20,000 nucleotides of DNA from Chrysomallon squamiferum (Eukaryota > Mollusca > Gastropoda > Neomphalida > Peltospiridae). The stretch spans positions 4,440,387 through 4,460,386 of the forward strand of contig CM022666.1 in NCBI GenBank assembly GCA_012295275.1. Direction: 5' to 3'. This document shows, one piece after another, positions 8,357 through 17,199 of this stretch. How positions within the stretch are numbered: position 1 is the first letter of the stretch; every line of letters starts with the position of its first letter. The notes under the pieces were generated by a model, which made no database searches, was not told the DNA's origin, and was given only the letters and a program-made list of their open reading frames with translations. The translations under genes and the position numbers were made by a program.

Positions 8357-8815
8357 TTGTGTATTTGGTCAAAATGCACGAATGCACAAAACCGAAAAAC
8401 AGAAAGGACTTTGCCAGCAATCAATAGACAAAACTGATTTTTAACCGAAGATCAGGTCTGCTGGTGAAAACTTTGTTCACATCACAGATCATTCTCCCAG
8501 ACCTGCTGTCTCTTGCCTGAAGGTGTACTCGCTAATTACACTTTATTGGACACACTTGCACGGCGGCTTAGCAGAGAAAAAGAACATTTGGTGCATTGGA
8601 TTAAATGCAGCAGAGAGAAAAAAAAACAAACAAAAGAAGCAAAGCAAATGAGAATTGTTTAGCTGTGTGAATGAGATGAAATATCAAGTGATGGATTCTT
8701 AGACAACTAACTGCAAGTGATGGAGTTGTTAAGTAGACAGATACTTAAACAGTCGTAATTGCGGAAATCAATTCATGCGTTCGAACTGATCCGTCTGTTT
8801 ATAAAAACTGTAAAT
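8357..8815. other. repeat-poor island, candidate non-coding element
   Basis: About 450 bases with no simple repeat except a short A-run near 8618. It carries about 11 CpGs, concentrated at 8379-8450, 8530-8570 and 8755-8792. Motifs include TAATTA (8533-8538), a homeodomain core. No extended open frame or splice-bounded exon is convincing. It is abutted on both sides by dinucleotide arrays. Confidence 0.4.
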
Positions 8816-8820
8816 ATATA

Positions 8821-8821
<1 letters not shown>

Positions 8822-8853
<32 letters not shown>

Positions 8854-9003
8854 TGTCTGTGTGTGTGACTATGTGTGTGTGTGTGTGTGTGTGAGACTGT
8901 ATGTGTGTGTGTGTGTGTGTGTGTGTGAGACTGTATGTGTGTGTGTGTGTGACTGTATGTGTCTGTGTGTGTGTGTGTCTGTGTACGTGTGTGTGTCTGT
9001 GTC

Positions 9004-9035
<32 letters not shown>

Positions 9036-9079
9036 ACTGTATGTGTCTGTGTGTCTGTGTACGTGTGTGTGTCTGTGTC

Positions 9080-9131
<52 letters not shown>

Positions 9132-9133
9132 AG
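8822..9133 (+). repeat. long (TG)n array with higher-order structure
   Basis: Over 310 bases of TG with TCTG, ACTG and TACG variants. The segment from GACTGTATGTGTCTG at 8951 to about 9015 recurs from 9035 to about 9090 with the same order of variants (GTACGTG, then TCTGTGTCTGTCTG), shortened by eight bases. A smaller repeat, GAGACTGTATGTGTG, appears near 8893 and 8928. The Cys-Val and His-Thr peptides on either strand are translations of the repeat. Alternating purine-pyrimidine DNA of this length can adopt Z-form. Confidence 0.95.
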
Positions 9134-9179
9134 TGAGATATTTTTGAATGAAATACAAACTGATCATATGTGTGTGATG

Positions 9180-9640
9180 TGTGTTATGAAACGTATTAGT
9201 AACAATTAACCAACACCAAAACATATCTTTATTATCAAAAACATATTATTTTTATATATTTAGGCAAAAAATATTATATATATATAATATATATGTGTGT
9301 GTGTGTGAGTATTATGAAATACACTGATAAAAATTAACCCATACCAATTAATATCTTTATATTGAAAAACATGTTATTTTCACATTTAGGAAAAAATTAC
9401 CACAGGGCCTATCTATTACACATATTGCATATATGTATTATAAAAGAAACTATGGTAAAAATTAGGCCACATCAAAACACATCTTTATTATTAAAAAAAA
9501 CAAAAAAACATACACCAAAGCATTTTATTATTAAATACTTGGGTAAGAATTAGGCCACAGAGTCTATATATTACACATGTATTATAAAACATGTTGATAA
9601 AAAAAAAATTGGGCCACACATGAACAAAATTATTTCTATA
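9180..9640 (+). repeat. four-unit ~130-bp tandem array
   Basis: Units begin with T(A/G)TTATNAAA at about 9182, 9310, 9436 and 9580 (128, 126 and 144 bp apart; the last is partial). Shared features in order are AAAATTANNCCA, AT(A/C)TCTTTAT(T), AAAACAT, a TTTAGG or ACTTGGG stretch, and a TATTACACAT end. GGCCACA replaces the AACCAACA/AACCCATA of earlier units in units 3 and 4. Unit 1 ends in a 20-base AT palindrome (9271-9290) and (TG)n, which links it to the array before it. Confidence 0.7.
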
Positions 9641-9707
9641 AATATCAATGACATTAAGAAGAAGAAGAAAAAAAAAAAACAAAAAAAAACAACAACCAAC
9701 AACACCA

Positions 9708-9940
9708 AAATGAGGCGAAGTGCAAAGGAGAAATCTAATTTGGTTAATATTTATAGCCCTTCTTCTTATCTGTGTTCAAGTCTGCACCAGAATCTAAACC
9801 CACCATCCATCACACACTGATGTAATATTAATGAGACACAAACAAACCAAATTAGGCCGTAACCGAGTTTGTGCAGAATTTTTGGAAATTGGTGGGAAAT
9901 CTTCGCCACATAACCAACTGTTTTCGATAGGACTGTTTTT
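9708..9940. other. short repeat-poor segment
   Basis: Follows a GAA/poly-A tract (9655-9700) and ends at poly-T (9941-9958). It is of moderate base composition with about six CpGs (GGCGAAG, GGCCGTAACCGAG, TCTTCGCC, TTTTCGAT). AATTAGGCC near 9850 repeats a motif of the preceding array. Short plus-strand frames here resemble no known protein. No function can be assigned. Confidence 0.3.
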
Positions 9941-10074
9941 CATTTTTTTTTTTTTTTTAAAATGTGATTGTTTTGAAAGGAAGAAGAATGTTCAAATGAT
10001 GATGATGCTGAAGAAAAAGATTAAATAATTTTTAATTATAATGCTTAATAATAGTAAAATAATATAATGACTAA

Positions 10075-10370
10075 AGTAGTAGTAGGAAAGTAGTAGTAAT
10101 AGTAATAGTGGTGGTTGTGATAGTAGTAGTGGTCGTAGCAGTAGTAGCATTAGATGTAATAGTAACATTTGCAGTGGTGGTAGTAGTAGAATTAGTAGTA
10201 ATAGTAGTTGTAGCAGCAGCAGTAATAGTAACATTTGTAATTGTGGTAGTAGTAGTAGTAGTAGTAATAGTAACATTTTTTTGTGCTAGTAGTAGCAGTA
10301 GTAATAGTAATAGCTGTTGTAGGAGCAGCAGTCGTAACATTTGTAGTGGTGGTAGTAGTAGTAGTAATCA
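10075..10370 (+). repeat. imperfect (GTA)n array with higher-order units
   Basis: About 295 bases of AGT trinucleotides with GTG, GCA and TTG variants. A longer unit, AATAGTAACATTTG followed by TGGTGGTAGTAG, recurs with AACATTT near 10163, 10230, 10272 and 10336, so 42-67-base units were duplicated within the array. Leu-, Val- and Thr-rich open frames on both strands are repeat translations. Confidence 0.9.
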
Positions 10371-10830
10371 GTATGCATATTTACAAAACTAATCCCTCCA
10401 TCACTGAAACACACACTCATTATAAAGTAAAAATAACATTCGTATTGCATTACTGATAATATCCCTTTAACAAAGACCTCAATCATCTAGTCTGCCCAAT
10501 CAATACATGAAAACAATAACATGATTACCAACTGTTCCAAGCAGTGCATTTACAAATTAACTTCATCTTCTTGTTCAATATTTCATGCACGAGATATGAC
10601 AACTGAAAAAAAACATGCCAGGAATTTTTTTTTTTTTTTTTTTTTTTTTGTTATATTTTGTAATACCAAAAGTCAAAGAAAAGGATAAATTTTATTTTTA
10701 TTAAATATTGGTCCTTAGTAATTCATTATTGCAAATTATGTGAGTGTTTTTTTTTTTTTTTTTAAATTTAAATTTCTTAAAGGTTATGGTATATGTTGTC
10801 TTGACCAGAATTTAATTTGATGGTTGTTTT
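10371..10830. other. AT-rich stretch with two poly-T runs
   Basis: 10380-10620 is AT-rich, non-repetitive and without recognisable features. Poly-T runs lie at about 10625-10649 and 10748-10763. Nothing gene-like was found. Confidence 0.5.
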
Positions 10831-11165
10831 GGTAAGAGTAACCTCTGGTGTGGAAATTATGTGTGTATTATGGGTAGGAAAAAAACCATTAGCTTGTGCA
10901 TGGCCAGTTCAATATTTTCAGATAGATGGATTCATAAGGTATTATATGGATAAGTTACAAATGATAAAAATGGGAGTATTCTTTGAAATTCATGATAGAA
11001 TGTTATTCTTTAGAGTTGCAATGAATATCTTGAGTAGGAGTAACTGTTAAAAATATCCCTAGCAGGAGTAACTCAGTATTGAAATTCGTGGTATTGTTAT
11101 TCTTTGTATGGCAGTTACAAACATCTAAGGTTGGAGTAACTCTTAATGTGGCAATTTCTTTTTCA
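10831..11165 (+). repeat. diverged repeat with GGAGTAACT motif
   Basis: AGAGTAACCT (10835), GGAGTAACTG (11038), GGAGTAACTC (11065) and GGAGTAACTC (11132) share a core, often followed by a variant of TGTGGAAATT. The segments starting GTTATTCTTT at 11002 and 11095 align for about 70 bases, giving a 93-bp tandem unit. The short plus-strand frame at 10817-11050 overlaps this and resembles no known family. Confidence 0.5.
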
Positions 11166-11580
11166 CACTTTATTGTCCAATACAAACACAAATGAAGAAG
11201 AAAAATCCTTTTGTAAAAGAAAATAAACACCTAATGAAAACTCAGTTTCACTTGAACAGTATCAAAACATTTCTCAAATATTTACCTCTTAGTGCTAACC
11301 ATCTTTGATGGGTTAACAGAATTAAAAAGAAAAGTGGCCATTTTTTCTTCTTCTTGTTCTTTTAAAAAAATATTTCAATAAATGGCTTTTATTTTCAAAG
11401 CGAGTGATAATGGGTTGTTAATATACAGTTCAGCTTTGGTTGCCAAGTCAGCCATTGAGACATCTTTCAGCTATATTAGTCTTGTTACAAGTCCTGTGAG
11501 TGTTTGCTTAGAAACTATCGCCGGGCAGCCATATTGATTTTGCTTTTTTTACCTCCCCTCTTAGAGAGCTAGCTTATGGC
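11166..11580. other. repeat-poor AT-rich segment
   Basis: No gene is recognised. 11400-11560 has a more even base composition, with GGTTGCCAAGTCAGCC and TCGCCGGGCAGCCATATTG. The latter resembles a YY1-type CCATATTG element. Evidence is too weak for a specific call. Confidence 0.3.
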
Positions 11581-11819
11581 TTGAAAATAAATATTAGCGT
11601 AGTGTTTTACAAGTGTGATGTCTTGGGGAAAGTGTTGGTTTGGGTTTTTTTTGGATGAAAGAGGAGTTTTTGTGTTGGGGAGGGTGTTGGAGAAGAAATA
11701 AAGAGTAAAAAAGAGATGATAAAAGTAAAAAAAAAAAAATATTTTATTATCAGGCAATCCAGATAAAATAGTTTGTTTTATGTTGTAATAAATGTGCCAG
11801 AAGTATGAAAGTATTTACA

Positions 11820-11833
11820 AAAAGAGAGGGAGA

Positions 11834-11900
<67 letters not shown>

Positions 11901-11937
11901 AGAGAGAGAGAGAGAGGAGAGAGGAGGGAGGGAGGAG

Positions 11938-12015
<78 letters not shown>
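11820..12015. repeat. compound microsatellite (GA)n(TA)n
   Basis: (GA)n from about 11826 to 11977, interrupted near 11894 (GATGG) and at 11914-11942 (GGAGG variants), then uninterrupted (AT)n from 11978 to about 12015. It carries the same two motifs as 6477-6568, but with (TA)n on the other side. The Arg-Glu and Ser-Leu frames are artefacts. Confidence 0.95.
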
Positions 12016-12022
<7 letters not shown>

Positions 12023-12479
12023 AAAAATGGTCTAGGATTCCAGGAACCTTAAGGTTAAATACTGTTACACATACCTGACAAAACAATTAATTACCTTCTT
12101 TTTTTTTTCAGTCTTTTCGCCATTATGTTTTTCTTTATTTATCTTCTTTTTTCCTTTTATCCTTTTTTTTATTCGTTTTTTTACTTGATGATTTGGCTGA
12201 TCAGATATTTATAAATTACTGTGGCAAGAAGTGTTTTTTTTTTTTTTTTAGAATTTAGTTTAACCTTCCAAGAGAAACAGATATATTTTATTTTCCTGGT
12301 CAGCTCAGTTTAAACACTCTCTAAAAACTCTGTGGTTTGTACTGTCATGATTATGAAAAAGGTAAATGAATGTTTTATTTATTTAGATTTCTTTCCAAAA
12401 GACACATAGAAATACACAAATAAGACACACACAAAAAAAAAAAAAAAAATTAAAAAAAAAAAAAGTTAAAAGAAACAAA
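12016..12479. other. T-rich then A-rich low-complexity segment
   Basis: Pyrimidine/T-rich from about 12094 to 12190, poly-T at 12235-12250 and poly-A at 12431-12465. The remaining sequence is AT-rich with no recognisable feature. Confidence 0.6.
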
Positions 12480-12905
12480 TCTCTATCTTCTCAAAACAAA
12501 ACAGAGTTCCAAGCCCTGAATTTAACCTTAACTCACCATGTCTCAGTGGACTATAAAACAAACCGGTTACAGTCGAAAAGACCAGAGGAGTCAAACAGTC
12601 TGAAGAGGGAAAAAGAAATAGAAAGAATTAACAGAAAAAAAAAAGAAGAGAAAACAGAGAACAAACGACATTAACAAAAACGCAAAAAAAAAACATATTT
12701 CGTGAAATTTCAGACTCTGTCGCCGATGTTGTTATGGCTAAATTTTCCAATCCCTGGCCAAACTTGACCGCTAATTTTCTCGTCCACTGGACCCATTCGG
12801 CCAATCTGGAAGTGACCAATTGAAGTGGACGTGTAAAGGGAAAGGTTTATTTCTGAATTACTGACGACAATGGATTCATTTTGCCTGCCATTATGTGGTC
12901 TGGAT
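12480..12905. promoter_or_regulatory. CpG-retaining island with CCAAT pair
   Basis: The segment 12665-12870 has about ten CpGs, one per 20 bases. Two CCAAT boxes (12801-12805 and 12816-12820) lie 15 bases apart inside an 8-bp perfect inverted repeat, CGTCCACT (12781-12788) and AGTGGACG (12824-12831). GTCCACTGGAC (12782-12792) is itself a palindrome. Two overlapping minus-strand frames of 60-70 codons cover the island, but in different frames and without family resemblance. Candidate conserved non-coding element or distal promoter. Confidence 0.4.
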
Positions 12906-12909
12906 TTTC

Positions 12910-13530
12910 TCATGTTAAGTAGTCTCATTGTTGTTGTTGTTGTTGTTGTTATTGTTGCTGCTGATGAAGAAATGTGGTTATAGAATATCCTAATGTTAAA
13001 TGGTGTGATTGCAGTTGTTGTTGTTATTATTGATGGTGCTGATGACGATGATTATGATGAAATGTGTTTTATAGAGTCTCTTAATGTTAAGTGGTGTGAT
13101 TGCTGTTGTTGTTGTTGTTATTGATGGTGATGATGAAGATGACGATGAAGAAATGTGGTTATAGAGTCTCTTAATGTTAAGTGGTGTGATTGCTGTTGTT
13201 GTTTATGTTGCTGATGAAAATGATGATGATGAAATGTGTTTTATAGAGTCTCTTAATATTAAGTGGTGTGATTGCTGTTGTTGTTGATGTTGCTGATAAA
13301 GATGACGATGAAGAAATGTGGTTTTAGAGTCTCTTAATATTAAGGGGTGTGATTGCTGTTGTTATTGATGTTGCTGATGAAGATGACGATGAAGAAATGT
13401 GGTTATAGAGTCTCTTAATATTAAGGGGTGTGATTGCTGCAGTTGTTGTTGTTGTTGATAATGAGATGATTGGATAATGAAAAACAAAATTGTGTGAGAC
13501 TCCATATTAAGTAGTGAGATTGTTGCAAGG
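12910..13530 (+). repeat. 80-91-bp minisatellite with alternating unit types
   Basis: The anchor TTAAGTGGTGTGATTGCTG recurs near 12914, 12994, 13085, 13175, 13255, 13337, 13419 and 13505. Each unit has the anchor, a (TTG)n stretch, a (GAT/GAA)n stretch and TTATAGAGTCTCTTAAT. Two variants are visible: A ends GAAGAAATGTGGTTATAG and B ends GATGAAATGTGTTTTATAG. The order is A-B-A-B-A-A, then a decayed unit, so a dimer of about 170 bp was probably copied. Stop codons in each unit argue against coding. Confidence 0.85.
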
Positions 13531-13534
13531 TTCT

Positions 13535-13840
13535 TGTAGATGATGATAATGATAATGATGATAAAAAATACTTACAGATAAATACAAGTATACAAATATA
13601 TATATATAAATATATTTATAGATAATATATACTTATATAAATATAACATACATAGAGATTCAGACATACATACACACAATTACAAACACACATCACATTT
13701 ATTTACAAACAGACACATCACATTTATCGGACAAACAACCACACACATCTACAAACTTGGACAAATTCACAAAACAAAAACACAGACACACAAAAACTCA
13801 CAAAAAGAGAGGTGGGGGGGGGAGGGACAGACAAACAAAA
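13535..13840. repeat. GAT, TA and CA-rich low-complexity tract with a G-run
   Basis: (GATAAT)-like sequence to 13566, TA-rich to about 13660, then an ACA-rich region to 13790. ACACATCACATTTA occurs at about 13688 and in near-identical form about 30 bases later. A run of ten Gs occurs at 13813-13822, followed by AGGG. Confidence 0.75.
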
Positions 13841-13884
13841 AACGTCACTTTTAAAACCAACCACCACAATTAACATTCAACAAA

Positions 13885-14245
13885 AACCTTTATTCTCTGC
13901 GTTTTTCGTTTAATTTATTCTGACAAAAAAAAAACGACACAGGTGTTGCTGCAGGTGATGAATACGGAGGGAAGTCTGCCACGACGGTGTCACATGTGCA
14001 GACGAGGATGTTGCAAATAAGTGACCGGACGGTACGAGGATGTGCGACAATAGAGAAATAAATCAAGCGTACAAAATGGAGGAAGCATTTCGTGTAACTG
14101 TCCGTCTGAGCTAGGAAATGAGGGATGTTAATTCTGAAGAATGGAAATAGAAAATAAATTATTCTTCATTAAAGAGGCCGAATTAAGTCTCCACAGTTTT
14201 CTGTTCTCTGACCTGACGGCAACAGGGCGCTGGGATCAGTTCTCA
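13885..14245. promoter_or_regulatory. CpG-rich island with E-box cluster
   Basis: I count 17 CpGs between 13900 and 14230, about one per 19 bases, in non-repetitive sequence. E-boxes CAGGTG occur at 13940-13945 and 13952-13957, 12 bases apart, and the palindrome CACATGTG at 13991-13998. CAGGTG is typical of Snail/ZEB and class A bHLH factors. No convincing open frame is present. Together with 12480-12905 it brackets the minisatellite at 12910-13530. Confidence 0.45.
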
Positions 14246-14249
14246 GTAA

Positions 14250-14530
14250 AAGAAAGATGATGAAGAATTGGCTTTTTTTAGAGAAAGTAGAATGTTTCTG
14301 ATGGGTTTTTTTCTGGTGATGGTTTATTGGGATAATGTTTTTTTATCATGAAGGGATGTTAGTGTTTCTGGATTATTTCTGATGGTTAAAGGATGATAGA
14401 TGATAATACAGCAGGATTAATCTGCTGGGATGATTAAGTTTTGGCAAAGGATGATAAGAGATTAGGATTAACTGATGTTAAGGAAAGATGAGTTATTCAA
14501 AAATATGAGTGTAAAACAAATATATCTATA
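14250..14530. other. GGATGAT/TGATGG-rich degenerate segment
   Basis: TTTCTGATGG occurs twice (14294 and 14376) and GGATGAT several times between 14390 and 14460, suggesting a decayed short-unit repeat. CAGCAG (14409-14414) and CTGCTG (14422-14427) can pair around GATTAAT, which contains a TAAT homeodomain core. No gene was seen. Confidence 0.35.
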
Positions 14531-14554
14531 CATGCATGTTTTGTTTGTTTGTTC

Positions 14555-15180
14555 ACCATTTTTTTTTTTTTTTTTCTTTATTTAATTTAATTTAATTTTA
14601 TTTAATTTAATTTTTTATTATTTATTTATTTATAATTTTAATTTTTCTTACATATCTTAATAAAAAACAAAAAAAAAAAAAAAAAAAAAAAAAAGAATGT
14701 GACAGACACTTTTATTTTTTTTTTTTCTATTTCATCCTGATCTAATAAATCTGAAAAACTTTATAAAACAAATATTTCTTTCTTCCTCTTCATCTTTCTT
14801 TGATATTTTCAAAAGATAACATTTAACACTGTACATCCTTAACAAACACAACTTTCAAATTACAGTTCATTTTCTAGTTATAACCATAAATACATCTGTA
14901 TGTGTGTGTGTATATATATATATATATATCTGTGTGTTTCTGTGTGTTATGTGTATGTGTGTGTCATACATACACACTTTTAATATAATTTTTAACCATG
15001 TATAAAAATACGGATCTGTACATTTGTTATATATACCTGTAAAAACGATTCATGTGTGGCCCTGGATATTGTTAACATAAAACTTTAAAAAAAAAAAAAA
15101 CCCACCAAAAAAAAAAAAAAAAAAAAAAAACAATGTATAAAAAAATAGAATAAAAAAAAACAATGTTACACATACTTATG
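14555..15180. repeat. poly-T, poly-A and TG/TA low-complexity region
   Basis: Poly-T at 14560-14576, TTTAA-type sequence to 14650, poly-A at 14670-14694, (TG)n(TA)n at 14899-14929 and poly-A runs at 15087-15102 and 15107-15130. The pieces between are AT-rich without recognisable features. Confidence 0.8.
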
Positions 15181-15299
15181 ATATTTTCTGACACTTGTGA
15201 AATGGGTTAAACAGTAAAATGTAGAAACAATGTAATACGTAATGTAACACATGGGAGTTAATTTGTTCAACATATGAAAACAAAACCAAAGTTTCCCAG

Positions 15300-15516
15300 A
15301 CATTTTTTTCTTTTTTCACATTTTTTCTTTTTTTTTTTGCAGTGTTGACACTTCCTGCTAAGGAAAAATAACCTTTTGTACTTTTGTACTTTTTCTTTTT
15401 CCTTTTTTTTAAAATTCTTTTTGGTTTTCTCTGTTGAGATTGATGTTGTTTATTGTTGTTATTATAATATTGTTGCTGCTGTAACAATTGTAACATCTTT
15501 AATAATAATTATTATA

Positions 15517-15586
<70 letters not shown>

Positions 15587-15625
15587 CATTATTATTATCA
15601 TCATCATCATCATTTTCTAGAATAT
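15300..15625. repeat. T-rich tract then (TA)n(TTA)n(ATC)n
   Basis: T-rich to about 15424, (TTG)-like sequence to 15490, then (TA)n at about 15520-15550, (TTA)n to 15585 and (ATC)n at about 15596-15613. The Leu/Ser and Asn/Ile open frames crossing it are repeat translations. Confidence 0.9.
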
Positions 15626-15719
15626 ATAAAAATGATCTATTTTTTATCATTTTTATTCTTCACCTTTATTGTTATTACTAAATAAATTATTTTATTTTAT
15701 TTTATAATACACTATAATT

Positions 15720-15955
15720 TTAATTCAACATTACCATGACTCCTATGTTCTCTCCAGACTTAAGAATCTTATTATAAACTATCTTGACATCCAGGAAATT
15801 ATTTAAACTTTACATGATTTTATCAAAGTCTCCCCAGCAGATAAGCCTGCATTCTGGTATTTTAAAGGCAGTCACTCAGTCAAAGTAAAATGTCATTAAC
15901 AACATTTGTCTGACTGAACAAGTTTCAGTTATATTAAGTGTTGAAAGAAAAGCTT
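15720..15955. other. repeat-poor segment carrying dispersed copy 2
   Basis: Non-simple AT-rich sequence. At 15862-15882 it holds the exact reverse complement of 3926-3946. CAGCAGATAAGCCTGCATTCTGG precedes that motif in two overlapping blocks with no known match. No open frame of interest. Confidence 0.4.
15862..15882 (+). repeat. dispersed 21-bp sequence, copy 2
   Basis: This copy includes TAAAGGCAGTCACTCAGTC and lies in the opposite orientation to the copy at 3926-3946, about 11.9 kb away. No extended flanking similarity was found by eye. Confidence 0.65.
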
Positions 15956-15956
15956 A

Positions 15957-16165
15957 AAAAAAATAAAATAAAATAAATAAATAATTATTGATTAAATAAA
16001 ATAAGTAAATAAAAAAAAATAATAATAATAATAAAAAATAAAAATATTAATAAAATAAAATAAATAAATAAAAACACGAACAAATAAATAATGAATAAAT
16101 AAATAAATAAAATAAACAAATAAAATAAATAAATGAATTTAATAAATAACAAATAAACACAATGT
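15957..16165. repeat. (AAAT)n / (ATAA)n low-complexity tract
   Basis: About 200 bases made almost entirely of A and T in AAAT, AATA and AAT units, with rare C or G. It resembles the tract at 5695-5870. Nothing else is visible. Confidence 0.9.
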
Positions 16166-16340
16166 TTATCCTTATATTATTCTAGTATTAAAAGGAAACA
16201 GAAAATTTCAGCTGAAAACAAAACTGTATGTTGTATTTTATCTTTTGTCCTTATAAAATAAGGTGGTTTATATATATATATAACAATAACTTCTTGAAGC
16301 ATTACTTTCTTTAAGTAGTAGTAAGAAATATTTGATATGT

Positions 16341-16560
16341 ACCTACCCATGAACAGGAAAAACATACCCTTATTTTAATACCTCTGACAAGTCATATGTA
16401 TCGTGGATAGAAGGAAAACAAACCTTGATTTTAATATCTCAATCAATTCATATGCACCTACCCATGGGTAGAAAGAAACGAAACTAAGATTTTAATACAT
16501 CAGACAATTCATATGAATCTGGTAATGAAAATACATACTCTGGTTTTAATAGAGCAGTGA
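16341..16560 (+). repeat. four-unit ~58-bp tandem array with CATATG
   Basis: Units start near 16341, 16400, 16456 and 16516 (59, 56 and 60 bp). Each has an A-rich middle and a TTTTAATA stretch. The first three end in (C/G)A(A/C)(A/T)(A/C)TCATATG-like sequence, so CATATG marks the unit ends; the last unit is partial. Unit 3 opens with the perfect palindrome CTACCCATGGGTAG (16458-16471). ATTCATATGAAT near 16508 is a second palindrome. Confidence 0.7.
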
Positions 16561-16564
16561 AGCA

Positions 16565-17199
16565 GCACTGTTTAGAATGGGAAATTGTTCATCAGTTCTA
16601 CTGTGGATGTCTGAACCACCCACCTACTTATTTGATACTGTCTTATTTCTTTTGATTATTAATAATACTTTTTTTTTTTTTTTTTTAGCAAATGAATAGA
16701 TCCTGAAATTTTATTTTATAATCTGATAGTCTATAAAAACATACATAAAAAATGTTTTAATAATTTATTTTAATAAAACAACCTGATATTTGAGACTTTT
16801 TTTTTTACAGTACAATCAGTATGTTTTTATTTTTTTTTTTTTTTTTTTTTTATAATTCATTTAAATTTAAAAGAATAAATAAGGGAAAAATAAATAACTT
16901 CCTGATATAAATTCTGAAAATTGTTTTTATTTTCATCTTAATTTAAAACACTTTATATAAAAAAAAAAAAAAATAAATAAATAAATATTTCAGCTAATAA
17001 GAAAATGAAAAATGATATCAAAAAATCTTAGAAAATCATAATAAATTTAAAAAAACAAAAAAAAAACAGCATAAAATTTGAAGAAATATGAAATTGAAAT
17101 AAAGTTTTTAAAAAAATCTTCAATTTCATTTAATAATTCTAAATCTCAGTCTATATATAAAAAAGAAAAAAGAAAAGAAAAAGTAAAAGAAAAAAGAAG
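16565..17199. other. AT-rich segment with poly-T and poly-A
   Basis: Poly-T at 16671-16686 and 16829-16851, poly-A at 16961-16973, and AAAAG-rich sequence at 17160-17200. The rest is AT-rich. No gene or recognisable repeat family was seen. Confidence 0.6.

Noticed and set aside
8799-9224. Long open frames on both strands, Cys-Val and His-Thr rich
   Set aside because: Direct translations of the (TG)n array.
9992-10486. Leu-, Val-, Thr- and Tyr-rich open frames
   Set aside because: Translations of the (GTA)n array in several frames.
10817-11050. Plus-strand frame of 77 codons with mixed composition
   Set aside because: It overlaps a diverged repeat, has no family resemblance and no context; too short to support.
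11511-11545. YY1-type element at GCAGCCATATTG
   Set aside because: A single short motif match with no supporting partner; noted only in the segment description.
12628-12928. Two overlapping minus-strand frames in the island
   Set aside because: Composition is mixed but they lie in different frames, resemble nothing known, and one ends in poly-Phe from a poly-A.
14409-14427. CAGCAG/CTGCTG hairpin as a structured RNA or miRNA
   Set aside because: A six-pair stem with a seven-base loop is too short for a miRNA precursor and could be chance.
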